DNA of 64,000 nt from Monosporascus cannonballus (lineage: Eukaryota > Ascomycota > Sordariomycetes > Xylariales), in contig QJNS01000010.1 in assembly GCA_004154925.1 (NCBI GenBank), positions 434,001-498,000 of the forward strand, read 5' to 3'. A program made the translations under genes and the position numbers. Shown here in pieces: positions 34,827 to 45,325 of this stretch. The notes beneath the pieces are model-generated. The model had not been told where the DNA came from. It made no database searches and worked only from the letters and a program-made list of their open reading frames with translations. Position 1 is the first letter of the stretch, and each line of letters opens with the position of its first letter.

Positions 34827-37172
34827 ATGGCTGACTCCGATCAAGAAACGAACTCGACTCGTCAGGCCGGCGGTCCTCTGGCCGCGGCCGGGCAGCTCTC
34901 ATCGTCACCTTCTTCCTTACGGAGCCGTACATACGGAGCTTCGGTGCCTCGCGCCGAATTCACTGCTCGACTAGCCTCGCCTGTTCTAGCGAATCCTGTC
35001 GGCACAGCGTCGCCGTTGCGGTCAACCTCACCCAATCCAATGGAAGGCTCCAACTCTGGCAGGCTAAGCCCTCTGCCGGGGCCTGGTCAGAGTGTACCGG
35101 GTCCCGGGAGGTCCGCTCTCGCTGCGGCTCTGTCGAGCTCTGTAGGGGCGTCACCACCTCGTCATGGCACTCCTGCACGGCCCGCCTCGCCCGCGACTAT
35201 GACCTCACAGCCACAGCCGTCCACAACGCCGACCTACGGTTCCTTCGAAACGAAATCAAGGTCAGCTGCCTACGAAGACCCCGAAATAGTCAAGCGACAT
35301 TTGGTCCGGCCCTTCGACGCGCCAGACTCCAACGCGGGATCGAACTGTGATTCGGCGAAGGGGAAACAAGTCGGGAAAGATAGTGGTAGAAGACAAGATG
35401 ACGATGAGTTCTCCAGTCTCCGGCTTCAGGGGGGAGACATTACGCGTCAGATATATAGATGGACGGAGGAGGCAGATGACCGCCGCCGGACTCAGCGAAG
35501 TAAGAGTTTCAGTGCCCCTGAAGGTGAGCCCGAGAACGAGATCCTCGACATCAACTCCATCAAGGCACCTGGCGGTTTCAGGCGCAACTACCTAAGAAGA
35601 GCGGCGCATGGCCCATCCGTAAACCCCCATACACTGGAGGCTGGTGGGGGCGTCTCCAGAGGGAGACATGCGCCTCAGCTGTTCACCAGTAGCTTCTTGG
35701 AGTTTCTTACCCTATATGGCCACTTCGCCGGTGAGGAGCTCGAGGAGGACGACGAAGCGCTGTTGCCGGGCGAATATTTCACTTCCGGAAGTGAAGACGA
35801 GGAGGACATGTACGACAGCGATGAGGACAGGGAGCCAATGGAAGACAGTGCCTTGCTTACACCCTCGAAGCGCAAGAGGAGAAGAAAGGCTCGAGGAGGG
35901 AGTGGCACCAATACCCCGCTCAATACCGCGTTACTTCTACTGAAGTCATTCGTAGGGACAGGTGTTCTCTTCTTGCCACGTGCCTACTTGAATGGCGGTA
36001 TGATTTTCAGCAACGTGGTCCTCTTGGGAGTCGCGGCCCTCAGCTACTACTGCTTCGTATTGCTCGTCACCACTCGACTGAAAGTGGTAGGGTCGTTTGG
36101 CGACATGGGCGGAATCCTCTACGGGAAATGGCTTAGGAATTTGATTCTAGGCTCAGTCGTCATCAGTCAGATTGGGTTCGTTGCCGCATACATCGTTTTC
36201 ACAGCGGAGAACCTGCAAGCATTCATCCTTGCCGTCACAGATTGCGAGAAGTACGTCCAGATCACGTGGCTTATCTTGTTGCAAATGGTCATCTTCCTAC
36301 CGTTCTCTCTTTTCCGCGACATCGGCAAGCTCGGATTCACGGCTCTGATTGCCGATGCCTTCATATTGATCGGCCTCGCGTACCTTTTCTATTTCGACGT
36401 TCTCACTCTGAGCACCAAGGGTTATGCAGACATCATCCCGTTCAACCAAAAGGACTGGACGCTCTTTATCGGGACCGCCATCTTCACGTTTGAGGGAATT
36501 GGTCTCATCATTCCGATTCAGGAGTCCATGAAGACGCCGTCCAAGTTCCCAAAGGTCATGTTTTATGTCATGATTATTATCACCGTCCTCTTTGTTACCA
36601 TGGGTGCCGTTTCCTATGCGGCCTATGGATCGAAGACCGAGACCGTCGTTCTGCTCAATCTGCCGCAGGACGACAAGCTCGTCAATGGCGTCCAACTTCT
36701 TTACTCGCTGGCGATCCTCCTATCAACTCCGCTGCAGATTTTCCCAGCCATCCGTATCATGGAGAATGCTCTTTTCACAAAAAGCGGGAAGTACAACCCA
36801 TATATCAAGTGGCAAAAGAATAGCTTCCGGTTCCTTATGGTCTTCCTCTGCGCGCTTATTGCTTGGGGAGGCGCAGACGACTTGGACAAGTTCGTCGCGC
36901 TCGTCGGTAACTTCGCCTGCATCCCCCTCGTGTATATTTACCCGGTAAGCCAAGTTCCATCTCTGCCCGTGCACCCCAAACTAACCATCCTTTTGTAGCC
37001 GATGCTTCATTACAGGGGCGTAGCAAGAACTAAATTCTGGAAGGTGTCGGATATTCTGCTTTGCGTCTTTGGTATCATTGCCATGGCGTACACAACAAGC
37101 TTAACGGTAATTAGCTGGGCGAGTGGTTCATCTGGCAAGCTACCGAAATACTGCGATCCAACCCATCTATAA
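34827..37172 (+). CDS. Avt3-like amino acid transporter
   Basis: An amino acid/auxin permease (AAAP) family protein, 763 residues, in two exons (34827-36944, 36999-37172). The first 370 residues are a disordered, Ser/Pro-rich and acidic N-terminus, with the conserved EDPEIVKRHLVRPFD patch; a long N-terminus is usual for Avt3/Avt4. Eleven membrane helices follow, starting TALLLLKSFVGTGVLFLPRAY, with GNFACIPLVYIYP|PMLHYRG near the end. The family exports neutral amino acids from the vacuole in yeast; the vacuolar location here is inferred. The short second exon ends VISWASGSSGKLPKYCDPTHL, the usual C-terminus. Start at ATG 34827 is well supported by the N-terminal pattern. Confidence 0.9.
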
Positions 37173-37776
37173 TCTCTAGGAGATTTGGATGTGTTGTAGG
37201 TGGCTTTTACATTTTGTGACATTGTCATACAAAGCGTTTTAGTAGAATATTGCAAAGAGGAGGTGTTGGAGTAGTGTGTTTGTACGTAGGATAGATTGCC
37301 TCAATTCAGCTTGCATACAGGGTGCTCGGATTAATTGAATTATATAGTTCACAGTCAGACCCTGAATGGCTACAGGTGAATGGTCTTCTCGACTTGTAAC
37401 TTTGTTCATCTATCTTGTGTCATTAACGGACAATGGGAGAGTATCAATCCTGAGCCTTCAAGAACGCCAATTGGCTAAGAAGGCTCCACCGGAGTTTAGC
37501 CGGTGGGCGTAACTCAGACGCATACACATACGAAGCTTCCTGAAAGAGCCTCCATTCATTCTCTCTTTACATCGTCATCATCAAAAAGTGACCATTACTC
37601 ATGTGCTCATCCTTGTTGTTACCTTCTGTGTCACTTGGATATTAGGGGGAAATCAATTAACGTCCCCTACTTGCTTTGCTCGCTCCGACAGCAGCGGACA
37701 TTACGTTGTCTATCCACTCCGCCTTAGTCCGGCTCGAGGTCTGTAAGAGGGGAGACAGGCTGTTAGAACCGACAGG
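37173..37776. other. Intergenic region
   Basis: The 3' flank of the transporter gene and the upstream region of RPB11. No gene is seen; the first exon of RPB11 begins at 37777. Confidence 0.5.
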
Positions 37777-38744
37777 ATGAACGCGCCAGATCGGTTGGTT
37801 CCCCTCTTCCTTCAAATGACCCCTCAGTTTTGTCTTGTGCGGGTGAATCAAAAAAGGAAAACGTCATCCTTCGCGGCGCTATTCTTCGGATTCAATGTGC
37901 ATGTGGTTGGGGCACTGCTATCAGCTGTCTGCAAAGGGAGGGTCTAGGTCATCGAGAAAGGGGATGGGCATCGAAAATGTTGGTGGAAGTGTTCCGGGTT
38001 TAGGATTGGGTTTTCGACGGGAAGGAACAAGAAACCTGTTGCTGCTGGACGGCCTTGCACATGGCCATCCTCTCTCTTTAGCGCAACTGATGAGCCACAA
38101 CCTTTTGCCGCACAACATCCGCCATTTTAATTGCGCCCAACTTAAGAAAACAAGCACACCTGCAAGATGGTCAATCAGAGACACGATAACCGGCCCGAAA
38201 CTGCGTTCGGCTTTGTTTTTCTTTGATGGTTCTGACGGCTGTACTAACGTGACTTGTAGCTTCGAGCTCTTCCTCGTGGATGAGGCGGCGGGTGAGAAGA
38301 AGATCACCGAGAAGCCGTTTGCCGGTACGTGTAATCTGGCACCCATCACTTGGTCTAGCGCTGATGGTAGGAAGGCATGTCCAACACGTCCGACTTCATC
38401 CTGCTCAAGGAAGACCACACTCTCGGCAACCTCTTGAGCGAGCACCTCAAGCAAGCGCCCCACGTCCTGATGGCTGGATACAAGGGTAACCTCACTCTTA
38501 CCTCACGTTGATATCAGAAAGTTGCATGTCTTAACGGTGTACAGTGGCCCACCCTAACGTGCCCGAGGTCATGATTCGCGTCCAGACGGACGGCACCATC
38601 ACGCCTCGGGAGGTCATGATCGACGTGTGCAAGCAACTCGTCGCTGCGTATGGCCAGCTCGGCCGCGAGTTCACTCGAGAATACGAGCTGCGCCGCATGG
38701 CAGACACTGGACACCAAGAGAACGGCACGAATGGTGGGGTCTAG
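37777..38744 (+). CDS. RPB11: RNA polymerase II subunit RPB11
   Basis: A core Pol II subunit that forms the RPB3/RPB11 heterodimer (the counterpart of the bacterial alpha dimer). Exons: 37777-37793 (MNAPDR, 17 nt), 38260-38324, 38375-38485, 38545-38744, total 130 residues. The fungal RPB11 start MNAPDRFELF appears only when the 17-nt exon is joined over a 466-bp intron to CTTCGAGCTC, with a GTACTAAC branch point just before the acceptor. The body has ILLKEDHTLGNLLSEHL, RVQTDGTITPREV and LGREFTREYELRRM, all hallmarks. The first donor (CG|GTTGGT) is weak. The gene converges with LSM5. Confidence 0.92.
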
Positions 38745-39085
38745 GCTATGTGTTTCTCGGTTGTTTTGCGGAAGACATTTGATATTCCCGGTAATGTATT
38801 CTGCTCGAGGGAAGGTCGTGGTCATAGACAGGCGTCTTGGTTTCTGGCTTGTGGTCTACGATGAACAGTTTGATCCTTTCTGTCTGTATTTTGGTAGCGT
38901 AATTCATCTCCAAATTGACTGGGCCATTGATGGTTGCTTGCGTTTCGCACCCTGAACTCCATCCTTCCGTTAAGTGACCATGGCCGCTTGGGTGTATCAT
39001 CAACCCCACAGCTTCTGATCAACCTGATATCCTTCTCTAGAATATTGGGACCTTCATACTAGGTGGTCTCCAGTTATCCTCGTCA
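38745..39085. other. Convergent 3' intergenic region
   Basis: 341 bp between the RPB11 and LSM5 stop codons. No gene or clear terminator hairpin is seen. Confidence 0.5.
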
Positions 39086-39678
39086 TCACGTAGCTACCGG
39101 GCCCTCTCCTCCCGGTATCAACTGTAGTTTTCGGGGTCAGCCGCCTGTCCTCAAAGATGAAAAAAGAAGTACGTACCATGCAGATGTTGTTGCCGTTCAA
39201 CAGGATCTTGGAGAGCTTGGTGTGGTTTCCCGAGTAGTCGCTGCAATGCCCATTAGAACATCGCCATAGGCACTCTTTTTCCGGAGGTTCGAGGAAACCA
39301 TCAATGCTTACAATTCCGTCACGTCCTCGAGCACCATATCTGGCAGAGCAGGCGCTGTTAGCATCTTTGCCCAAGAGACTGAACACGTGGAAAATGCGCT
39401 ACTCACTGACGTAGTCATCGAAGCCCAGCAGCGTCCCGCTGAATTCTACCACCGGCATTGGTTAGCTAGCCAGCCTGCTCTCTTCTGCCCCTCAGTGGCT
39501 GTACGGGGCACGCATGAATAGATAGATGGGCTGATAGATGTACCCTTGTCGCCCTTCATAACGACCCATATCCTTGATCCGACGCACTTGTCGATGAGTT
39601 CTGTGTCGTGTTAATGTCTATTTCCACAGATTGACTGGGGATGCCGTGCATACCGAGAGGGAGAAGTTGGGACGCCAT
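39086..39678 (-). CDS. LSM5: U6 snRNA-associated Sm-like protein LSm5
   Basis: A subunit of the Lsm2-8 (nuclear U6) and Lsm1-7 (cytoplasmic mRNA decay) rings, 82 residues. It is built from six small exons: 39678-39654, 39600-39544, 39445-39407, 39339-39312, 39240-39177 and 39121-39086 (25, 57, 39, 28, 64 and 36 nt). The joined protein starts MASQLLPLELIDKC, has Sm1 motif residues ([33 protein letters not shown]) and the Sm2 motif (ILLNGNNICMLIPGGEGP). Every junction keeps the frame and has GT-AG ends. The gene is divergent from the exonuclease gene to the right. Because exons are so small, the intact protein is invisible in any single open frame. Confidence 0.93.
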
Positions 39679-40260
39679 CGTGGACGATAATCTCGAGCTA
39701 GCTGCACTTCCGAAGCAACCGGACCAACCCGGCGAATGTCAGATGTCGCCTGCTGCGTCCTTATTGTAAAGAAGTTTAATTTATCAACTCGGCTGAAATT
39801 ATCGTTACAATATCTCCTGGTCGCCCCCTGCATGCACGTGGAAATCGTTATAAGGTTTAGAGTTAAATCATTAAGGCTGGTCACCTGATTTCGCGGTTGG
39901 CTTGTTTGCTTGCTGACTAAGCTGGCTCCATACCTGGCACCGCGGAATTAAGTGTCATCCATGTGAACGGCATTCCGTTCACCTTTCAATCCCCCATATT
40001 AGTTATCGGACTTGGCGCCCGTCTGCCTGGACTAGACTCGACCAACGCAACGACCTGCACCCACCTCCGTTGTCAACATGGGGCAATGGTGTCCGCCCAT
40101 TGCTCGTCCCTGAAATGCAAATGAGGTCTCTTATCAGCAACGGGCATGTCTATCGCTGTATAAACACCCCCAAATCTCCCAATGTTTCACCAAAGTTGGT
40201 CCCTACTCGGTGTGTTTCCCAGAAGGCGAGCTCCGGTCTGCTGAGGAAATATATATACTC
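39679..40260. other. Bidirectional promoter region (LSm5 / exonuclease)
   Basis: 582 bp between two divergent genes. No gene or named site seen. Confidence 0.45.
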
Positions 40261-42010
40261 ATGAGGAGACATCTCAGGACATACATACGGTGTCCTCCTC
40301 GTCCATCGCTTGTCATGGTCGCCCCGTCCCCGCCTAAAATCCAGACATGGGATCCTCTGCTGGGTGGCTCCTTCTCGCCAGCGCTGCGATTATCCGAGTC
40401 CCCCGCGCAGGTGGCGCTTATGTTGAATGCAAGGGCCATCACAACAAACGGTCATGCGGTCGAGTCCGACGCGGCAGCCTATCCACCTTCTTTGCCGGAA
40501 TTAGCGGGTAGCCGCCAAAGAACACCGGAGCCTGAAATTCAAGAGCGCCGCGTATCCACGAATAGCAATGGCACGACCGCGGGGAAGGCGAGTGATGGAG
40601 TTGAGACAGACCAAAAAGGGGTTGAGACCGGGCCTCCACCGGCTGTATTGAACTTCGGGATGGACGAAAAATTGTTCTATGCTGCAAAGAATGCCACGCC
40701 TGAATCTTTCGAGTCCTACTGGTCTTACACACATTACCGAGGGCCGACCGTGGATGGCAAGCCGGCAAAGGTCAAAGTCCATTACTGTCGGAGCAAGCAT
40801 ACGATGGAAAGAGTTTGCGAGCAGTACTTCATGAACGAGAAGATCCTCGGCTTCGACTTGGAGTGGGCTTTCGACTGTAATAAGTCACATGGCATCCGAA
40901 GGAATGTCTCTCTGATCCAACTGGCGAGTCCCAGTCGCATTGGCCTTTTTCATGTAGCTCTCTTCCCTGAAAAAGACGGCTTCGTTGCTCCGTCCTTCAA
41001 GAAAATCATGGAAGATCCGTGCGTGACGAAGGTCGGTGTGGCCATCAAGGGTGATGCGACCAGAGTGCGCAATTGGATGGGGATCGACACGAAGGGTCTC
41101 ATGGAACTGAGCCACCTGTACAGACTTGTCACCTTCTCTGCGACTAAGCAATACGAGAACATCAACAGGAAGCTTGTGCCGCTGGCCACGCAAGTTCAAG
41201 AATTTCTTGGCCTCCCCTTGTTCAAAGGCCAGAATGTCCGCTCAAGCGACTGGACGAAGCCTCTGAGCATGGAGCAGGTAACATGTAAGTCTCCGGCCCT
41301 GTACCCGACTCCACGTCCCCAAGATAATCTTACCAGTTCTAGACTCCGCATCTGACGCGTATGCTGGGTTGCATCTATTTGCGACGTTGGACCACTATCG
41401 GAAGCAACTCGATCCTTGCCCGCCGATGCCATATCACGCCGAGTTCAATCTACCAATTCGTTTGGCAGAGGGCATTGAGCTTGACTCCAATGATGAGCCC
41501 GCTGAGGCATCCGAAGAGGCGCTTGCTGCCTCGACCACGTCCGGCAATTACGTAGCTTCGGTTTTGGAGAGTATCAAGGTAGAGGATGTTGATCCTCCGG
41601 ACGAGAAGCGAAACACTCGCCGGACTAGAGCAACCGCTAAGCAACCGCCGGCGGAGAAACATCCACTTGTGGAGGCCGCCGAAGATAGAGCGGCCTGTTA
41701 CCGAAACGCGCACCCTGACGCGCGCGCCAGTGTGGCTGAACTTAAGGCATATTATCTCTGGTATAGTCACGATCTCACCCCCAAAGAGGTAGCACGCCTG
41801 TTGCGGGATCCGCCGCTGCAGGAGTCGACGGTCGTCGGTTATATCCTTAACGCCCTCACCCGCGAAAAACTGGCCTACAACCGGGATAAGGTACATTACG
41901 AGCTCGCAAGCGCAATGCCGATTCTGCACCGAAAAAAACGGTCGTTGGTAGCTGTCGTTCTCAAGGAGGAAGGCGACCTTGTCGAGTCGCCGCCTAATGA
42001 AGAGGCGTAA
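40261..42010 (+). CDS. DEDDy 3'-5' exonuclease with C-terminal helix-turn-helix-like region
   Basis: An RNase D/WRN-type exonuclease, 563 residues. Exons 40261-41284 and 41343-42010 join at VT|YSASDAYAGL, rebuilding the third catalytic motif. The acid residues are visible: Exo I GFDLEW (D, E), Exo II region AIKGDATRVRNW (D), Exo III YSASDAY (Y and D, so the DEDDy type). The C-terminal ~200 residues hold an extra segment, LTPKEVARLLRDPPLQESTVVGYILNAL, that resembles the helix-turn-helix found at the end of RecQ proteins (inference). An ATG at 40261 opens a basic, Arg-rich N-terminus (MRRHLRTYIRCPP) that could be a mitochondrial presequence; a second in-frame ATG at 40315 would drop it. An RNA or DNA target cannot be decided. 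Confidence 0.85.
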
Positions 42011-42827
42011 CGTGACCTGTGGTATAGACGCTTGTATGATGCTCGGCCCGACAACTAGAACCAATCAATGGGACATTATGTATCATATATTGGAGTTGCT
42101 TGCATGCGGCTGCATTCAACCACCTCTACCGTCACACTCCCCTGCATTCTGCTAACTACTTTATCTTTCACCCGTACCCACCATACGGACCAGACAAAAT
42201 CTGGGATTGTTCACGCTACGGTGTATCATTGACGAGTCTCGTCTCATGCACGCCTTCATTCGCTCTTCTAAGGCAGTTGGTCAGGAATGCTAGCAAGAAA
42301 ACTTTCAGCACGCCGGACATTATCCTCCCGAACCAGTCGCGCCTCTTCCAACTTCCCGGCCCGCTCAAGGAGATCTTCAAACGACCACCGTAATAGAATG
42401 GATCGAATGCCGCCAGCATCCGGAGCGGAATCCGTTTTCTCCAAGACCTTCTTGGCCGGCTCTTCCGCCTTCTCCAGCTCGTTGGCGTCCATCAAAGCGC
42501 GGAGCGTCGCCTTCTGCACGTAGAACTTGGGGTAGGTGCCGAGCATCGCAGGCTGTGGGTACTGCAGCAGCCTGTCCCTCAGATGGCTCGGGAAGTTGTA
42601 CGACCCCTTTGACGCCCTCTCCCCACAACCGCACTCCCCTTTCTGTTGCAGGATCCGCATAGCCGTCGGCAAGGTGATGAGGGCGGCGATGCTAACATAC
42701 CAGACGCGCGCCTCCTGACAGCTATGCACCAGCTCTGCTATGCCGTCGGGCTTGGCGCACTGCCCCAGCAGCTCGCAGCTGCGGATGAACTCCCAGACAC
42801 CCCGGGCCACGAGGCCGTCACATGGGG

Positions 42828-42828
<1 letters not shown>

Positions 42829-42869
<41 letters not shown>

Positions 42870-42870
42870 G
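42829..42870 (+). repeat. (TTG)14 microsatellite
   Basis: Fourteen perfect TTG units. On the minus strand it codes for poly-Asn or poly-Gln depending on frame, within the broken Clr5-type gene. Confidence 0.98.
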
Positions 42871-42918
42871 CCGCCCCTCGCCGCCGCGGCGCAGGTCCTC
42901 CAGCTCGGCTGAGGCGCC

Positions 42919-42946
42919 GTCGACGAGGCGCTGTCGACGAGGCGCT
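42919..42946 (+). repeat. 14-bp perfect tandem duplication
   Basis: GTCGACGAGGCGCT occurs twice in a row at 42919 and 42933. The unit is not a multiple of three and shifts the reading frame of the Clr5-type protein. Confidence 0.97.
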
Positions 42947-43380
42947 TGAACTTGTCCTCCTCAGCCTTGAACATCCACTTGACGTGGTCGAGGTTGCACT
43001 TCCACACCCGCTCGGCTATGTCGCCGAGCTCGTCGCCGAATCCAGCCAGCTCGCGCGCCACGGTCCGGATCGGGTGGTCCGGCATCTTGGACGTTGCCAT
43101 CTTCTCGATGTAATCGAGGAGGAGACGTAGCAGCGACATGTGCTTCCAGTGTGCCAGTTCATATACGATATCGACGATAGTCCACATCAGCATCGTGTCA
43201 GTAGACGCGATTGCATCTTCGACGAGGAGAAACGCCCTGCGGATCGCTTTACCTGCTAGACGGCCTAGGCCGCGGGCGAAAAGTGACCTGGCCAACCCGA
43301 AACTTCGATACATCTCGGTGCTGGCAGAGGGCCTGGCGAAGATCGGACATAACAGGCAACAACTGATAGAAAAGAAAAGC

Positions 43381-43456
43381 CAGTGTTTCGGTGGGCTGGT
43401 GTAGTGTATCAAGAGGAACAGGAGGACCAGTGGTGATATAGTGCATGCTGTATAAG
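43381..43456 (-). pseudogene. Duplicated fragment of the Vhc1-type cotransporter gene
   Basis: About 76 bp align without gaps to 31555-31630 in exon 3 of the intact gene, with roughly a dozen differences, nearly all transitions. On the minus strand it codes for LLFLLIHYTSPPKHW where the intact gene has [14 protein letters not shown]. It is fused at its 3' side to the Clr5-type frame. Confidence 0.85.
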
Positions 43457-43469
43457 CCCAAGCTGAATT

Positions 43470-44396
43470 TTAAAGTTCGCTCCAGACGCGCTCCGCATAA
43501 TACTGCAAGTCCCGGATACTGATAATGACATCTCCCTCTACCGGACCTGGATTTCGGAGGAAAAGAAGCCTAAATCCTAATACCAATGCCCCCCTAGAAA
43601 CATGGTATGATACGGGATTCGCAGCGTCGTCGCGGCGGATATAGATTGACTGTCGTAATACCGGCTCCAGCGCCGCCGCCTGTCTAGTCGTTGTAGCTCC
43701 TAATCGATTTGCGGCCGCTTCTTCCTCCCATTTCTCTATTCTAATCTGGCGCTGCCGGTGATCGAATTTGGCGAGGAGCACGAGTTTGACCTCGTGGTTG
43801 GATATAGCAAACCACCAGCGCATATCCGCGCGTAGCGCCTCTAACGATTCTGAATGGCCAGCTTCGATAACCAAGGTTGGCCATGAATTGCGCCCCGAAC
43901 GTTGCGGTAACGGGCCACCAGCAGAATCACCTTCTCCACCATCCCCTGCAGGATGACCCTGTGTTCGAAATGTAGTACTGCCAATAGATTTCCAAGTTCT
44001 TCGTAAATTCATTGCCCTTAGTTAATCATGATATAGATCGTCAAGCTCGAGATGGAGGGTTTCGTGCAGCATAGTTGGGATTGCAATGAAGAGGATGTAC
44101 GACTCGGCAATATAGCGGCGAAAACGAAATTTACGCTTACGGATTGCTCTCTCTATTTTGATCTCGTCGAAATTGCTAGGAGATACATGTGTAACGGTGA
44201 GAATATCTCCAGAAACGCCATCGATCGCTTGGAAGAGTTCTTGCATATTCGTGAATCGTATGGTCCGGCATTCGTTATCGTTTTCTGGTCTTACCGAAGT
44301 AGGCATCGGCAGAGACGGTGTCGGGCTGGACAAGATGAATGCCATTTGCGAAGCTGGGATGATGGATGGCAAAGTGCGAGGTTCCAGTGATGCCAA
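43470..44396 (-). pseudogene. Restriction-nuclease-like fungal protein interrupted by one stop
   Basis: Reading on the minus strand from 44396, an open frame stops at TAA (44024-44022) and then continues in the same frame to 43470. Removing that single stop gives a protein of about 308 residues. The second half has GEGDS, WPTLVIEAGHSESL, LRADMRWWF, VKLVLLAKFD and IRIEKWEEE, the layout of a fungal-specific family that looks like a PD-(D/E)XK nuclease fold (candidate acidic residues in GEGDS and IEAG). The stop would arise from CAA by one C-to-T change at a CpA site, the dinucleotide RIP prefers. Function is not established, and the family name is from memory. It sits between two fragments of the cotransporter gene. 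Confidence 0.6.
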
Positions 44397-44508
44397 GCGT
44401 GTTGAATTGGATAAGGTCTAGCTTATGTGTCTCTAAGTGGGGAAAAGCACTAAAGGGTTTGTGCACAGACCATGTCCCAAAGATTGGACTAGACGCCAAT
44501 GCTGCCTG

Positions 44509-44551
44509 CCATAGATAGGTAGTGTCACTACCAGATAAAGAATGAAGGTAC
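44509..44551 (-). pseudogene. Second fragment of the Vhc1-type cotransporter gene
   Basis: CATAGATA...GTGTCACTACCAGATAAAG...AATGAAGGTA matches about 32149-32188 in exon 2 of the intact gene, with a 4-bp insertion and one mismatch. Its order relative to the fragment at 43381 is the same as in the intact gene. Confidence 0.75.
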
Positions 44552-44616
44552 GTATTCGTAGGCGGATGATGCGCACGATGAGGATATGAAGGCCTCCACT
44601 TGATCAATCTAGGGGG

Positions 44617-44770
44617 GGATCCGGATGCGGGAAGTATATCCGGATGTGGGAGGTGAATCTGATATGTGGGAGGTGGGTCCGAATGTGTGAAGTACGTAGA
44701 AGGTAGGTGCCCCGATATGGATTGGGGAGGAGCTGAATATGTGAAGGAGATCTAAATATGAGAAGCGAAT
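44617..44770 (+). repeat. Degenerate ~19-bp minisatellite
   Basis: About seven imperfect units resembling ATCCGAATGTGGGAGGTGA follow each other. The same units occur near 59665-59742, at the far side of the AT-rich block. Confidence 0.65.
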
Positions 44771-45159
44771 TGCCCAAGTGCGATTGTTCGGATAAGGTCT
44801 GGCTTAGGGTCAGTTCGGGAACTTTCAGCACCACCGACTTGTGGGGAATCTGTCAGATATAGGGGACATCAGTTGTGTTGTTGTATTCTGTTAAGTTGTA
44901 GGTGCTATCGCACGTGTACAACTTTAAGTAGTTTAGCCACGGAACATACATGAGCCGATCAGTATGGGACCTTTCCGTATATGGGGAGCGCTCCGCACCC
45001 CCCAGCTAGCTGACAGAATCAGAATCAGAATCAGCAAACCGTTCGTGTCATTCAGAACCAGCATTTCCACTTTTTTCTGCTGAAAATAACTGAATCTTCT
45101 TGGCAGGTTTGGACGAATCATTTTCATTCAGCATGCTGAAAATCCTTTACCTCATCTTG

Positions 45160-45325
45160 ATCAGGACCCCATTTTGGAGGTTGTGGCTGCGCCTGCGGCG
45201 CAGCAGCCGTAGCCACAGCTATAGCTTTTGATCAAGAAGTATCTGTCAGGGGTCCAATATATCAGCTAAACTCCTTTAAGAATAATACCCACAAAAATAA
45301 CAAAACCTCCAAAATAGGGCCTGAT
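45160..45325. repeat. Inverted repeat with GC-rich hairpin at the edge of the AT-rich block
   Basis: Arms 45160-45182 and 45304-45325 are near-complementary (ATCAGG..CCATTTTGGAGGTT). Between them 45182-45217 can fold as a long hairpin: TGTGGCT/AGCCACA outer stem and GCTGCGCC/GGCGCAGC inner stem with a TGC loop. A 14-bp palindrome TTCAGCATGCTGAA lies just left at 45126-45139. It resembles a transposon end or a small MITE. Confidence 0.7.

Larger units (their letters stand above)
42268..43370 (-). pseudogene. Clr5-type fungal protein, C-terminal part, frameshifted
   Basis: Two overlapping minus-strand frames make one protein. The upstream frame holds MYRSFGLARSLFARGLGRLA, LASTDTMLMWTIVDIVYELA-like helices and CNLDHVKWMF, the pattern of the C-terminal half of fungal Clr5-domain proteins. 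The downstream frame holds ARGVWEFIRSCELLGQC and QEARVWYVSIAAL to the stop at 42268. A perfect 14-bp tandem duplication (42919-42932 and 42933-42946) lies exactly between them; with a single copy the frame would be continuous. A 14-unit TTG repeat follows, read as poly-Gln in the downstream frame. The N-terminal part is missing and is replaced by a fragment of the cotransporter gene. It may be a pseudogene or an assembly error. Confidence 0.6.

Noticed and set aside
42822..43130. Plus-strand frame with a poly-valine tract
   Set aside because: It is the TTG repeat read on the wrong strand; the minus strand has the Clr5-type pattern.
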